Source of the DNA: Epiperipatus broadwayi
Taxonomy: Eukaryota; Onychophora; Udeonychophora; Euonychophora; Peripatidae
NCBI GenBank assembly: GCA_028023455.1
Contig: JAQFVV010012530.1
Location: 2,872,909-2,936,908 of the forward strand
Direction of reading: 5' to 3'
Length of the DNA stretch: 64,000 nucleotides
Position 1 is the stretch's first letter. Each line of letters begins with the position of its first letter. Below, piece by piece: positions 22,858 through 34,920 of the stretch. Position numbers and translations under genes: made by a program. The notes below the pieces were generated by a model. That model ran no database searches. It was not told the origin of the DNA and worked only from the letters and a program-made list of their open reading frames with translations.

Positions 22858-23193
22858 TTGCCTTACATTAGGGGGGTTACTGATAAAATCAGTAGAAGAC
22901 TATCTTGTTTTAATATAAAGACCACTTTTTCTACTGGCAAAAAAATTGGTGATTTTTTGTATAAACCTAAAGACAGAATGTTTTTGGAACACCAAGGAGT
23001 TTATGAAATTCCATGTTTCCAGTGCTCAAGAAGCTACATGGGTCAGTCTAATAGACGAATTAATGTCAGAATTAAAGAACATAAAAATGCTTTTCAACAA
23101 AAAATTAGCACATCAGTTTTTACTTCCCATTTTTTAGAAACTGGTTACAAACCTAATTTTGACAATACAAAAGTTTGGAAAGATATGATTTAA
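22858..23193 (+). pseudogene. Penelope-like GIY-YIG endonuclease, mirrored copy, frameshifted
   Basis: The mirror of the left-arm frame, here open for 111 codons. It begins at the PYIRGVTDKISRRL block and keeps GVYEIPCFQC and SYMGQSNRRINVRIKEH (one change gives GVY instead of GIY). It is cut short after FDNTK, where a deletion of about 10 nt near 23170 relative to the left arm shifts the frame. The sequence beyond (to about 23460) still matches the other arm at nucleotide level. It is therefore a dead duplicate and not a separate gene. Confidence 0.85.
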
Positions 23194-23458
23194 GAACCAT
23201 GAGAGAGTCAATTGAAATATTAAAGAGACCTACTCGTTTAAATAGAACTGATGAAGCACAATGTATTCCAGCTATGTGGAAACCTCTTTTTTTTTTTATT
23301 ATCCAATATTAACTTAAAATTAACAAGTAAAAATACTGAGGAAAATAAACATTTTGATAAGCCTCATATTGTGAATGCTGAACTGGAATCTCATTTCTCA
23401 TCTTGCACACAGTCACGTTATTTGTTAAGATCTAACGGTTTGTCTTTCAAAAGTTAAC

Positions 23459-23502
23459 ATTGAAAATGGCGGTTGCTATTCCGTCGAAATATCGGGGCTC
23501 AA
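23459..23502 (+). ncRNA. minimal hammerhead-like motif, right palindrome arm
   Basis: Mirror of 22083-22126: TTGAAAATGGCGG, an 8-nt loop, CCGTC, GAAATATCGGGGCTC. Same degraded first core element. Confidence 0.5.
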
Positions 23503-23542
23503 TGGAAAATAAGACACGGTATATCCCAAAAAGTTATAATTT

Positions 23543-25869
23543 ACTATATATATATGAATTAGTAATACGTTAATATGTTCCAGTAGCGACTTGCTGATTG
23601 AATTCCATAATATAATCACTCTTAATTTCATATGAAACAGTTCTTTATAGAGTTTGACTCTGTTACTACACTTTATTAAAAGTCCATTATAATCTCTTGA
23701 CTTTTTCATTAGTTTTCCCCTGGTGTTTTCATCAGCATTTATTGTTCACTGATATCAGGTTTAACAAGCATCTTACTGTTCACTCATCAATCTTTGAATC
23801 AGTCTAACTGTCTTTGATTGCATATTTCTTTCTTTTCTCTATTCATTAAAGTTCTGCAGACAGTTTAAGTAACTTTGCTAATTTGCATAAATATTATTGT
23901 TCTTCAGCAAATTATGATATCCAGATTATCTTGTACTTTGCATAATTTACTTATTCTGCATTTTGTTATTTCTAAAGTGACTACAATCTTTTTTGTATTG
24001 ACCAGCTATGGACACTCACATGCATATATACATGTAACTACTTATTCTCCACAACCAGTCAATACACTTCAACTGGTCAAGATGCATATGGGATTTTTAT
24101 AGCATTGTATTATATGATGTCTATTAATTACCCAATCTTATAGTAAATGATCGTAGAGTAAGGAGAAGATCTTGGGATCTAACTTATTTTTAAAATTTCT
24201 CATTATTTTTAGATATCATTTTTCTTTCTCTTTTTTACTCTTTTTTATAATTATAAATGTATATAGGTAAAAGATATTAACAACATATTAAGAGCCAAGT
24301 TTTATTAGTGCAGATAATTTCTGAGCATGCTTTCGACTGGTTTCAATCATAGACATAACAATGAATGCAAACAGAGGTGGGAACGCTATATTAAGTAGTC
24401 TGAAACAAATGAAATAATTTGTCTGTTGTTTGGATTGTAAATTAAATGGTTAGAATGGGCCATTTTTTGGAGAGGGGAACACAAGATTCTTTTTGATTGA
24501 TGGCATGTTATACCCAGAGATGTGCCAAGTCTCCTTGACTTATCATTGCACTCAGTGAAAACAATGCTGAGTGAGGTGGACTCAAATATATGACTGAATT
24601 TAGATAAATGGTTGAAAAAGATGGATATTGCATCTATTGCATCAGTATGAGTTTTAATCTGGTTGTAAAGATATTTATGTTGAGCTAAGTGGGTGGATAG
24701 ACTTAGGACTCACCTAAGTAGAATGACAGAAAGTATTCTGACATTTAATTTTGTAAACAATCTGAGAGTGAAGATCAGGAAGCAGTTTGTTTCTTTTAGC
24801 TATGTGACAGTCCAGGAGACAAGCGTTTAGAACTATTTTACTGTTAAGTTATAAATCTTTATAATTCAAAACCAACTTTTAATTTATTTAAAAAATGTTC
24901 ACAAAAAATATTCGAGAATCGAAGCCCTTGTTAATCATTACTACCATGATTAAATCAATTCTCTAATAGTTCTCTTATGATAAGATTAATATAATAATAA
25001 TTGTATGTTGAATTATTAACATCATCTAACATTAAATATTGAATGATTTTAGCAAAATTCAAACTTTAATTAACTTTTCAAATACATTCTACATAGGTTA
25101 GTGAATAACATATTTGAGTCGTATTACTCTCTTTCTTTCTTCAGGTATGCTGACCTTTACCAGTGATTATACTAGCATAGGGATTGAATCTGGACTTTCA
25201 TATTTGTAGAATACTAACTTTAAAATAATAATGCAACTAACGACTATACTGCCAATAGAAATTTCAAATACTTATCACATTTGTCCTTAGGAAAAAGTGA
25301 AGAAATTAGGAGAACTCTGAAGAATAACATCATTTGAAGTGTTGTGTTATATATTAACCTGTGTGTTAATAAAAAAGTTGCATGTATTTCAAAAGTTTAA
25401 ATAAAGTTTGAATTTTTCAAAGATGTTTAACAATCAATATTTGATGGTGGAAATAATCTAATATATAATTACAACTAGAATACCAGCATCACAATCTTCT
25501 CAGCCAAAGGAGATCAATATAAGCTTAAGTCATCTTACAACAAGGCACATATACAGAAATTCTAAGAAGGTTTATTAAAAAAATTGCAAAGCTCTAAAAG
25601 TAACTATTAAGTTTAAAAATGTTAAGCCAGAAGTATGCAATCAAAAATATGTCTATAAAATGGTACAAAAAAGACCACTGGAGAAAAAGTGGATAAAAAA
25701 TTATTCCATGGTATTCACATAATGGAACAAAAAACTTGAGGCATTGGTAAATACAAACTCACTTATCCATGTGGGCTTTGGTTGATCATACAAATGCCAC
25801 TAAAGCATATACCTGAACAAATTGAGAATTAAATAAAGAAACTTAAATCAGATATAAGTGATGTATTAT
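23543..25869. other. AT-rich DNA, mostly unrecognised
   Basis: A stretch near 24430-24830 is less AT-rich and looks like decayed mobile-element DNA, but I cannot name it. A B-box-like GGGATTGAATCTGG lies near 25175. The short frames at 23476-23709 and 23875-24102 lack support. Confidence 0.35.
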
Positions 25870-26850
25870 AGTAATGCACCATTTTTTTGTAGATATGTAT
25901 CATAAATCTTTTTCATTGTGTAATGGGATGATTTCATGTTTCTAAAATGTTTTATAACAATTTGACAAGAAGTATTTTGTAGATTACAAAGTAAATAGAG
26001 ATTATTAAAGTCATCCAGATATTGCAGATGATGTGGTTGCTTTTAAAAATAATGTTTCCGAGTTTCAGAAAATGTCGCAAGAGTTTTAGTTGAAAATAAG
26101 AAGATAAATACTAAAAAGACTAAACTAATGTCAATTAATTTTCTGAGATGAAGAAAATAAATAATAAAAATCATGGATTTGAAAAAGTTAACAACTACAA
26201 ATACTCTTCATCCAAAAACAAAGATCTATGATTATAAATTAGAATAAATTATCAACTAAAAATACCTTGTTTAGATTATTAGTGCAGCTGGAAACAAATG
26301 ACGAAATTAATCATAGAATTAAACTTTTGTAAAGGGTTTTTGGTAAAAATAATTTCATATTAAAAGAAAATATGACTAAGTGTTTGAAACAGAAAATTTC
26401 TAATGTATTTTTTTTTACCAGTTGTTATTTATGAATCTGAGACTTGGGCACTTATTAGAAAAGGAATATAAAAACTTTAGAATTCCTATTAAAGTATGAA
26501 GAGGATATATGCCAGAAATAGCAAAGAAGATCAAAAATGGAATAGATGAGCAAGAGAACAACAGTATTATTGATGCCATTGAAATAAACAAGTAAAATAA
26601 AATTGGACTGGACATATTTCTAGAAGAGATGATGATAGATGGATAGTTGAAGTTTTAAGTTTGATATCAAGGGATTTAAAAGACCTGGAAAAAACCATGT
26701 GTGAAATGAATGGGTGAAATAAGAAAGTTTGTAGCATGACATGAAGCGAGATGGTATGTATTAAATGAACTGGATTAAACTTGGAGAGACTTTTATCAGC
26801 AGTGAATCAATAATGGTTGAAGATTATGATGATGATTTTTCTTAATACAA
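25870..26850 (+). mobile_element. RTE-type LINE remnant
   Basis: The decayed plus-strand translation shows, in order, IADDVVAFKNNVSEF (RT motif C, near 26015), a KKTKLM block near 26115, YESETWALI near 26440 and LDWT..S...D.DRW.V.VL near 26605-26650. It ends with an AWYVLNELDW-like segment and a GATGATGA tail near 26840. This order is that of RTE/BovB-like elements. Frameshifts are frequent. The 5' boundary is uncertain. Confidence 0.7.
26000..26800 (+). pseudogene. decayed RTE reverse transcriptase, motif C to C-terminus
   Basis: Coding remains of the RTE element. The catalytic aspartate pair is preserved in IADDVVAF, preceded by proline-aspartate where YADD-type enzymes have a tyrosine. 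The thumb and post-RT blocks follow at expected distances, but stops (for example 25 codons after motif C) and frameshifts split them. Motifs A and B, and the endonuclease that would precede them, are not recognisable upstream. No functional product is possible. The best alternative is a related LINE clade with the same C-terminal architecture. Confidence 0.6.
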
Positions 26851-27502
26851 AAATAAATATTGAAATACTATTTAATGAAATTTCTGAGGCTGGTTTGCTT
26901 TAATTAAACTTTTAATATCTGGAGTTTAGTTATTTAATATAAGTAGAACATTTTTCAAATTTGAATCAGCTAGTTGTGACTTGAGTTTTGTTTTTTATCA
27001 ATTCCATGGATAAAAATAATTTTCATAAAGAACAGAAGAATGACAGCTTATAAAGAAGTATTAATTACAACAAAAAATATCTGTTATGAATTTGTTCTGG
27101 ATTAATCACTTCAAGATCTACAAAGAGGAAATATTTTTTTTTAAATTTATTTCCCTGAGTTGGATTTTTTGATAATTTTTTTCTGTGTGTTAATAAAAAT
27201 TGTTTTATTGATTACATATTATGTTAAAAGACCTGGGCTTACTTTTTATTTTTATAATCAGAGATCCAATGTACCAAATTTAGTTCTATGTTGAATCATA
27301 TTTTTGTGCATGCCCATAGATTGCCATCCCTGATTATAACAAGAAAAAAATCCAAAGTAATAAATGAAATAAGATACAGAAAATTAAGGAAATATGCAAA
27401 GAAATACAAGATTTTAATACAGTAATAAAGATAATGATATGAATTTAAAAAAATAATAAAAATGATCAAAGTCAAACAAACAAAAAGGAAGTGGAAAAGC
27501 TC
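26851..27502. other. AT-rich spacer
   Basis: Nothing recognised; the minus-strand frame at 27296-27520 is low complexity. Confidence 0.35.
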
Positions 27503-27890
27503 TATAGCAGACTTTTCCAATCTTGGTTACAGAAAGCTTGTATAGGAGGTTGGTGAATATCAGATAAATAACTATATTATGCTATTAATATATTCCAAAA
27601 ATAGCTATGTTATCAACATTACTGAACTATCCATGTTGGTAATATCAGTCAGAAATAGCAGCAACATTTTGGGTCTCTTTTTGGATAAGGACACAGTGAG
27701 GTTACATAGACTTTTTTCACTGCAGGGTACAATAACCCAAAATGCCTGGTTAAGATTTATTTACCAAATACAGTTTTTATAAAGACTCAATTACTGATTA
27801 TTTTATATTATAATGAATAGGGGCTACTGGATAATTTTCTAAAAGTCAAGTGGATACAAGAACCAAAATGTTGGGAACCCCTAAGCATTG
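27503..27890. mobile_element. possible hAT-type MITE
   Basis: The left end CAGACTTTTCCAATCTTGG and the complement of the right end, GGGGTTCCCAACATTTTGG, are loosely alike and resemble hAT termini. No convincing target duplication was found. Confidence 0.4.
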
Positions 27891-28639
27891 AAAGAAACCA
27901 AACTGCTGCTATGATCCTTTAACTTTAATTCCAGAGTCTGGCACTAAAGGATATTAAGTAAAATCATAAGATCATGATAAAAAATCATAAATCTGTTATA
28001 TTATGTATCTGACAAATTGCTTAAAAATCTAAGTATGTATTAATAAATTGTGTTGATGGGAAAAATGTACCCCAGGATTGAAAGAATCATGTGTTATGTC
28101 AATATATATCAAAAGTAATCTTTAGATTGCTCTGATTAGAAACTTCTTTAGCAAATGGTTAATATGGTAAAATGATAAAGTAATAAAAAGAGGAGTTTAC
28201 ACAGGAAAGAAGTCCAAAGTGGATTTGGAGCAGAAGAGTTGTGCAAGAAGAAATATTTTGAATATTACAATTAATACTGTAAGATTGTCAAAAATGAAAT
28301 CATATTAAATAACTTATCAAAAGTTTCTGATGGTACACTATTTTTAAAATAATGTCAAATTTTGAAGGTCTTAAATCTCACCAAAAACATATAAAGAAGG
28401 TCAGAAATGTTTACAAACCATTGAGAATTTTATCAAAAATCAAAGCATTATTTCTCCATGTATCCATATCAGACATCATAGAAACAATATTGGACATAAT
28501 TTAATTAAAATTCACTTCCAAAGATTTCTGAAAATATGAACAAGAAAAGTCGTTATTCAAATAGGTAAGAATGTTTTTCTATTCATCATGTTTCCTAGGT
28601 AATATGTAAAATGAACACCAGCCAATAAGATTCAGCTTT
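27891..28639. other. AT-rich spacer
   Basis: Nothing recognised. Confidence 0.35.
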
Positions 28640-28765
28640 ACCTCATATGATTACCATTTCCTATGCTTACACAAGCTGTTAATTAGTCTGGGGATATTGT
28701 ATAAGTAGGAACTAGATATGCACATATCTTTTTGCCTCCATTTATTACTATGGTTGCATAGGGTG
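28640..28765. repeat. repeat family A, degraded fragment
   Basis: Contains CATATGATTACCATTTC, then TTAGTCTGGGGATATTG, which are the family terminal block and the sequence at and after the hammerhead cleavage site. The catalytic core itself is missing. Confidence 0.55.
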
Positions 28766-31590
28766 GAATGTAATTAACAAGTTTGCTTGTTTTTAATCAA
28801 TTTGATTTAAAAAAAAGTAAAACAAGTGGTAAAAGAAAACTATTTTAAAATCAATTTTATATATAAAAAAATAAAATGATATATTTTAAACATAAACGAG
28901 TATGTGTGTTAATACATGTACTCTTATAAACAATGTTTTAAATAGCTTTATTGATTTAAATTTAATAAAACCAAAAGTTAGTTTTATTTTTGATGAAGCG
29001 ACTTTTGAATCGGATAACTATCCGGTTCAATATATATATTGTGCCATTACAATTTAGTCACTAGCTAAATTTATAGTAATGTGCATGTAGAAAAGGTAAA
29101 CCAAAAATCATCATCACAATTTTATATAACCATAAAAGAAGCTGTAGGGCATCCAAGTTCAAACCCTACAAGGTCCAGTTCTAAAAGCTTTAAACAGAGA
29201 AAGAATGGGTCAACAATTACATGCTTTACTTGTTTGTGTGTTGATAGAAAGGTAATACACACATTTAAACTATTTAATATTTAATTTTTCTTTAAAAAGC
29301 AAAGTTATAATGCATATATATAGGCAATGTATGTGTAAATTATTTAATTGTTTTATATTTCAAATATTAAACATTTTAACTTTCTTTAAAACTAACCTAT
29401 GCTTGATCAATTCTAATATTTTTTCTATACTTTTATTTTCTTTTCTTTAATTATAAGTGGGATTTAAAAGTTACAGATTTAATTAAATAATTGGGTTATA
29501 ATTCCTAAGCTAGCAATCATATTATTTAAGGTTGGTTCATGAATGATTTGAAAGAATGAAGGCTGTGTGTACATTACATACAAAAATTTACATTTCCTAA
29601 ATATTGAAAGAAAAGGAAGTATTAAATCTGTCAAATTATTTTTTTTGTACAATTTTTTTTGTTAAAAGAGGAAATCTGTTTAATCAGATATCGATCTTTG
29701 TAGCAATTTTTTTTTTGTAAATAATTGTTTTTCACTTTGGAAGCTTATAATGGGTCAGATCTCTAATTTTGAAATTGTCTTATCTCAAGATCTAAAGAAG
29801 GAAGCTCAAAGATTTGAAGTGTTACCTGGATGTTAAAAGAAAAAGAAAGAAAAAAGAAAGGAAATAAGGATTGAGTCTATTTTTTTTTTTTAACAAAAGT
29901 GTCTGGAAAAAGGATTAAACTTTTCAGTTGAAAAATAATATAGTTGAAAATAAATTAGAGATCTAATTAAAACAAATTTGTCCAAAAATAGCAAGTGATG
30001 CTATCTCTGATTGGTTAAGTTAGCTAAAAATTGGATATAAAAAGCTGTCTTGAATTATTATTAAGATTATTGTGATTGATTCAGATTGTTAAACTATCAA
30101 ATTGAATGCTGAAAATATAAAAAATGTCTTGCTAGAAAAATTATATGTATGTCCCATTTGCTGGACCATCTGGAGGAAGCTGCACATCACATAGGAAAGA
30201 AAAGATGTTGTGTCTAAAATAATATTCTACACCTTTCAACTGACCAGAGAAATAAGATGTTTTTAATAGAAGGAAGAAAGCATTCACCTGCATTCAAAGA
30301 AGATGAATTAATCTACTGATAAATATTAATCATCAAGTCCAATTAATTGTTACAACAACTGATTTTAAACTCAAGAAAATTTATAAATGTGAAAACAACT
30401 GCTGTATTTCATCCACATGCTTGACAGGAAGAGAAGAAAAATTAATATAATGATTTCCAAATTATCCACTAAAGCAAATAACCTCAATAGAGTCATCATC
30501 ATCAAATAGTTATACACCTCAAGAAAGAGATTGTTCCCAGTAAAACGGAATGGTAGCTGCAGAAATATAAACATTATACAAGACAAGTTTGAACCCTTGA
30601 AATTGCCACAAACAAAAGATCGGTAATATGACTTTTTATATCTATTTTCTTTATATATCAGTCTTAATAAACATTTTAGCAATAAAGTGGTATATTTTTA
30701 TTTAAAGAACTTTAAAGACTATTCAGATCAATTAAAAACAAGAATGTCTTACTAAAAATAACTTTGAGCTTCATAAATGACCTTGAATGTATGAAAATTA
30801 TTTGTTTATTAATTTTACAATATTAATGTGTAAAACAATTTTTTTTTGGTGTTATGATTTTAGTTTTAGCTGATATATTATTATTATTTTGGTTTTTAAT
30901 AATATTTTGTTATTATGGGATAAAACACGCACATACATAATGATATTTTTATATGTGTATAATTGGGAGTGAATGTGAAATAATGAGTAGTATTAGAATA
31001 TTAGATTAGTTTGTTTCATTAAGTATAGCATTTCAGAGGTAGAAGAGAGGGGGGAGAAAATAATTTAAAACTCTTTTCTAAAACTTGCTCTTTCAATTTT
31101 ACTAACATTTTTTTTTACATTCTATTTACATGTTGGATTTTAAAGTATGTGTGCCAATGAGCAGATAATATTTTTTTTTTAATACTTTTCTCATGGAGTG
31201 AAAATCATGGTCAATGTGACATCCAACTTAATACAAAATACATTTGAAGGGAAAGGGGGAAGAACTTAAAATTAATCTGAGGATTGTTATATAACCAATT
31301 ATTATTATTATTATTCATGTCAGTTTTCATATTATCTAGAAATTTTTATGTATATGTTAGAAATGTAGTAATAAATATTAGTTTGTTTTATTAAACGAGG
31401 CGTATATATTTCATTAAGTGTAGTCTTGGTTAAGTGTGATTATTCATCATCATCAATGGTTGAATATTAGTTATTTAAGATATAAGTAAATATGCTAAAA
31501 TTAAGCAATAATTATGAATTTCTTTATAAAAATTAGTTTTATGTTTAGGATTAGTCCTAGAGCTGTAGTTGAAACCCTTGTCATTATTGT
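28766..31590. other. AT-rich DNA, unrecognised, with a SINE-like B box
   Basis: A plus-strand CAAGTTCAAACCCTAC near 29153-29168 resembles a Pol III B box. Otherwise I see low-complexity AT-rich DNA and unsupported short frames (29081-29284, 30371-30682). Confidence 0.35.
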
Positions 31591-31624
31591 TATTATTATC
31601 ATCATCATCATCATCATCATCAAC
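31590..31624. repeat. ATC microsatellite
   Basis: Pure ATC repeat, seen directly. It may be the tail of an RTE element, which often ends in GAT/ATC repeats. Confidence 0.85.
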
Positions 31625-31959
31625 GTTTTAATTAATGAGCTGTTTAACTGTTTAAAGGCATAAATAAATATTGATTTTATAATATTTAGTGATTTCTTAG
31701 TATTATTATAACCACATCCCATCATCTATTTCATGCAAGGATGAGTGAATTGCCATCCTAAATTAGTTATATATAATCTGAGCTAGTGAACTTATAAAAA
31801 TATTGAAACACATTTGTTATGTTAAGATCTGAGAAATGATTTATGTTCAATGAACTCCACTTTGGTTTAAAGATGTTTTACTTTTACCTAAATATTAGTG
31901 CGTATAGTGATATGGCTCAAAAAGCAAAATCTCTCATTTTTTATTAGAAATAAAGTACC
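31625..31959. other. AT-rich spacer
   Basis: Nothing recognised. Confidence 0.3.
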
Positions 31960-32050
31960 AAAAAGGGATTCAAACCCGGTACATGTAAAAGGTTATTAGA
32001 TATAACCGTGTCTAGATTCAGATAATCTAGTGGCGCCCTGCTAGACCATA
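31960..32050 (-). repeat. tRNA-derived SINE head or tRNA relic
   Basis: The minus strand shows an A-box-like TCTAGCAGGGCGCC, a GGTTA...TAACC stem with a 7-nt loop in the anticodon-arm position, and a B box within GGGTTTGAATCCC. Position 33 of the loop is not U and the acceptor stem does not close, so this is not a working tRNA. Confidence 0.55.
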
Positions 32051-33724
32051 TTCACTTAGTATTTGTTTAAACATACACTTAACATCAAACCAAGAAATGA
32101 AAGTGGATAAAACCTACTGCCTGTATACCTGAGTTATATTTTATTGAATTACTAGTGTACTCACTTCACGTGATTTCATATAATACTGGTTATTAATAAT
32201 TTGATCAACCTTTAATTTTGATATTGGACTCCTTTACTCAGATATAATAATATCTTTTGATCATCATTTAATTTTTGATATTTTGCCATATACCTGAGTT
32301 ATAACAATTTGCTTATAATTCTTATATATATATTTTGGACTCAGATATGGTAATAGTTATTTGAAATCATTAATTAAGTTACAATATATATATGAAGAAT
32401 AAATCATTTATCAACAAAGAAATATATATCGGATGAATCCAAAATATATTTTCATTCACCCAAAAAAAGATGACTGGTTCTCTGTTGAAGCATGTGTTAC
32501 ATAGTGACATAGTTTAGCTAATTACCATAAAAATTGTAGGTTGGTAGTGTTTCTGGATCATAAATTATGACATAAAATGTGATAATATGTTGCATAACTT
32601 CATGGATTATATTCAAGGGTCTATCTGCCATGTTGAAATCTTAACAACCACTTAAAAACATTTTTGTGACTTATGGTTTTACTAAGAACCATTACATAGA
32701 TAAAAGGTACCTTTGTGAAAATTAAATTTTAACAGCCTTAGTTTCATGAAATAAAATTTGTAAATTAAAACAAAATAAATTTTAGATAAAAAACAATGAA
32801 ACATTAAAATACTATAATTATTTACATTTTTATTATTTTATTTACATATTTACTCTCCTGACTTTGGTGCCACAAAATATCATCTAGAATTTTTCCATGT
32901 GATAAATAATGATCATCCTTAATTAGGTTACCTTTGACTAACATGTTAATTAGTTTGTTAAAAATAATTATTGTTTGTTACTTTTAATTTCATTTGGAAT
33001 CTCTCAAGCATTACTTGTTTATGTTTTTTAGTAATAAAGTTAGCTTCTCAAATATTTGTCCAATAATAGCTCATTAATTTAGGATAATAAACTTAGTCAG
33101 ATTGTAGATACTATATATTATTGTATACACATTATACAGTCTGATATCAAGGGGTTAAGGATTTAGTTAAATTTACTTAAGGGAAGTTTTAAATTTTCAG
33201 ATTTACATTGTTTTTTGATAAGTTTTTAGAAATCATTATCACAGCTTACTCTTTTTTTGTCTAATAATAGATTATGTTAATAACAAAAAAAATCAAACAA
33301 CTGATTTGTTCTACTATAGTATATATATAGATGATGAATTTTAAAGCCATTTTTTCAATAGAGTGACCATTTAGAAAAAGTTTCAAGTGAAGTCTGGTTA
33401 TTACAATCAACAGAGCGATATTAAATGATATCAATTTGATGAAATTTGTTAAGAATTACATATATCTTGATGCATAATAATATCTTTTTAAAATTTATAT
33501 GTCATTTACTAATTTTATTTTCCTTGGAATTCAATCATTGTGTATTTGAAGAACATTATAGATTAATTATGAATTTTTATCTAATTAACACTAACATGAC
33601 ACTTTAATTTCAAGAAAAATCAGATTAGTAAAACATGTAAAAAATATATTAAAAAGTAAAAAAAAATTAAAATATCAGTATTAAAAGACAAAAAAAAAAA
33701 ATTGAGACAGAACCAAAATCAATG
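32051..33724. other. AT-rich spacer
   Basis: No exon, RNA or repeat family recognised. Confidence 0.35.
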
Positions 33725-34280
33725 CCAGTAATCTGTATTTCAGAGTTCGACAGTAGACCACTGCGCTATACCAAACATTCTATACTGATTTTTAATATTG
33801 TAAATACAAGTATACTTTGCATAATTGGAACTCAGATGTAATATGGGGATTTCAACACAGACTTTCAGGCTTTCTTGAGATATCCATTCTATCTCATATA
33901 AGTGAAACACATGATCACACACATGTGAATAAGATAAATGATTTCCAATACATGTATTTTGTACTGAACCAGAACTCATTCATTGGTCCAGGTCATCATT
34001 TCTCCCATAGTGCTTGGTTTATATTGGAGGGTGGAGTTGATTGTAGCTTGTCCATTGAAGTGTGAAGATTTGCTATCTTAATATAAACTGAACACTGATT
34101 ATATATATATGTGTGTGAGAGATGATAATCTGGACCAACTGATGAATGCTGGTTCAGCATGAAATGTATATGTTGGAGATCGTTTACCTTTTTATATGTG
34201 TATAGCCATTTGTATCGGTTATATGAGATAAAGTGGATAGCTCAAGAGACCTTGAAAATCTGTGTTCAAACCTAACATAT
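33725..34280. repeat. composite: SINE-like heads and inverted repeat around a hammerhead-like core
   Basis: A tRNA-like A box (minus, TATAGCGCAGTGGTCTA, near 33755) starts the block. Arms 33847-33900 and 34219-34273 are inverted copies of a tRNA-like unit with a GTGTTCAAACC B box. Between them lies the hammerhead-like core at 34139. The two open frames across 33740-34065 overlap on opposite strands and are not supported as genes. Confidence 0.55.
34131..34180 (+). ncRNA. minimal hammerhead-like ribozyme motif
   Basis: CTGATGA (34139-34145), stem II ATGCT/AGCAT with a 5-nt loop, GAAA (34161-34164), stem III AT/AT with a 2-nt loop, and predicted cleavage after A34170. All invariant core bases are present. 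Stem I (CCAA with TTGG) pairs only with a 2-nt offset. Confidence 0.6.
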
Positions 34281-34686
34281 TTATTCTTATTAAATATGAT
34301 TAATAAATGTAATTATATATTAGGATGACTATTGTTTAGCATACTACAGAATTACCATAATTATTATGAGTCAGTACTTTTTATAAAAGTTTATTTTAAA
34401 ATAAATTATTAATAGTAATGTGTCATTTTGTATACAAATTAGGATATTTATAAAGTGATTTGAAAATCTAACAATTTTCATTTAATATACATTTTATTAG
34501 TTATCGTAGGTCTGTTCAGTTTAGCGCAGTGGTAGAATATAATTATATTATATTTAAACATTTTTTCACAAGACTAATTAAATGAGTAATCCTCTTATAT
34601 TTAAATAAAAAATATTTATAATCAGAACATGTTTTTAACTATAGAGTGATTTGGAAATCTAAGCATTTTCATTACATATAAATTTA
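34281..34686. other. AT-rich, two related short repeats
   Basis: AGTGATTTGGAAATCTAAGC at 34646 repeats 34455-34475 with changes. An A-box-like TTTAGCGCAGTGGTAGAA near 34520 is probably a SINE relic. Confidence 0.4.
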
Positions 34687-34920
34687 TTAATTATTAATAT
34701 GACATAGTACTTTCATTGATAAAGCTCTTTTGTACCCTGCACAACCTGTACATTCATACCTGGCAGTCCTAGTTTCATTGCAATACACAGTTTGAATAAT
34801 TTCAAACAATTTAATAGCAGTTTTGTCCAATTTAAAACAAAGTTTATTGCCAACACATAATTTCATAATGGGTAAAAGTATGACACATGTTTTGCACTTC
34901 ATGTCATATGATTCAGACAT
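34687..34920 (-). CDS. small cysteine-containing ORF, unrecognised
   Basis: A 77-codon minus-strand frame encodes a protein with eight cysteines, including CKTC near the N-terminus and YECTGC near residue 56, and ends ALSMKVLCHINN. Its composition is less biased than the neighbouring AT-driven frames. No signal peptide, known domain or conserved pattern is evident. It could be a short gene fragment, an exon of something larger or part of a mobile element. There is no promoter, splice or neighbour evidence. A zinc-ribbon-like fold is conceivable from the CxxC pairs but not demonstrated. Confidence 0.25.
   Translation of the reverse strand: MSESYDMKCKTCVILLPIMKLCVGNKLCFKLDKTAIKLFEIIQTVYCNETRTARYECTGCAGYKRALSMKVLCHINN

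Larger units (their letters stand above)
22041..23542. mobile_element. 1.5-kb palindrome of two Penelope-like element 3' ends
   Basis: Arms 22041-22789 and 22805-23542 are reverse complements of each other around a 15-nt loop (22790-22804). They differ by point changes and a small deletion in the right arm near 23170. Each arm carries the same GIY-YIG endonuclease frame and, at its outer end, the GGCGG...CCGTCGAAATATCGGGG motif characteristic of Penelope-like elements. The 5' part of the element, including the RT, is absent from both arms. Head-to-head inverted partial copies are a known product of Penelope-like element insertion. Confidence 0.85.

Noticed and set aside
23715-23760. Possible hammerhead core on the minus strand (CTGATGA ... 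GAAAAC)
   Set aside because: No stem II can form between CTGATGA and GAAA; the match is sequence only.
31960-32050. Functional tRNA gene
   Set aside because: No closed acceptor stem and no U33 in the anticodon loop; kept only as a SINE or tRNA relic.
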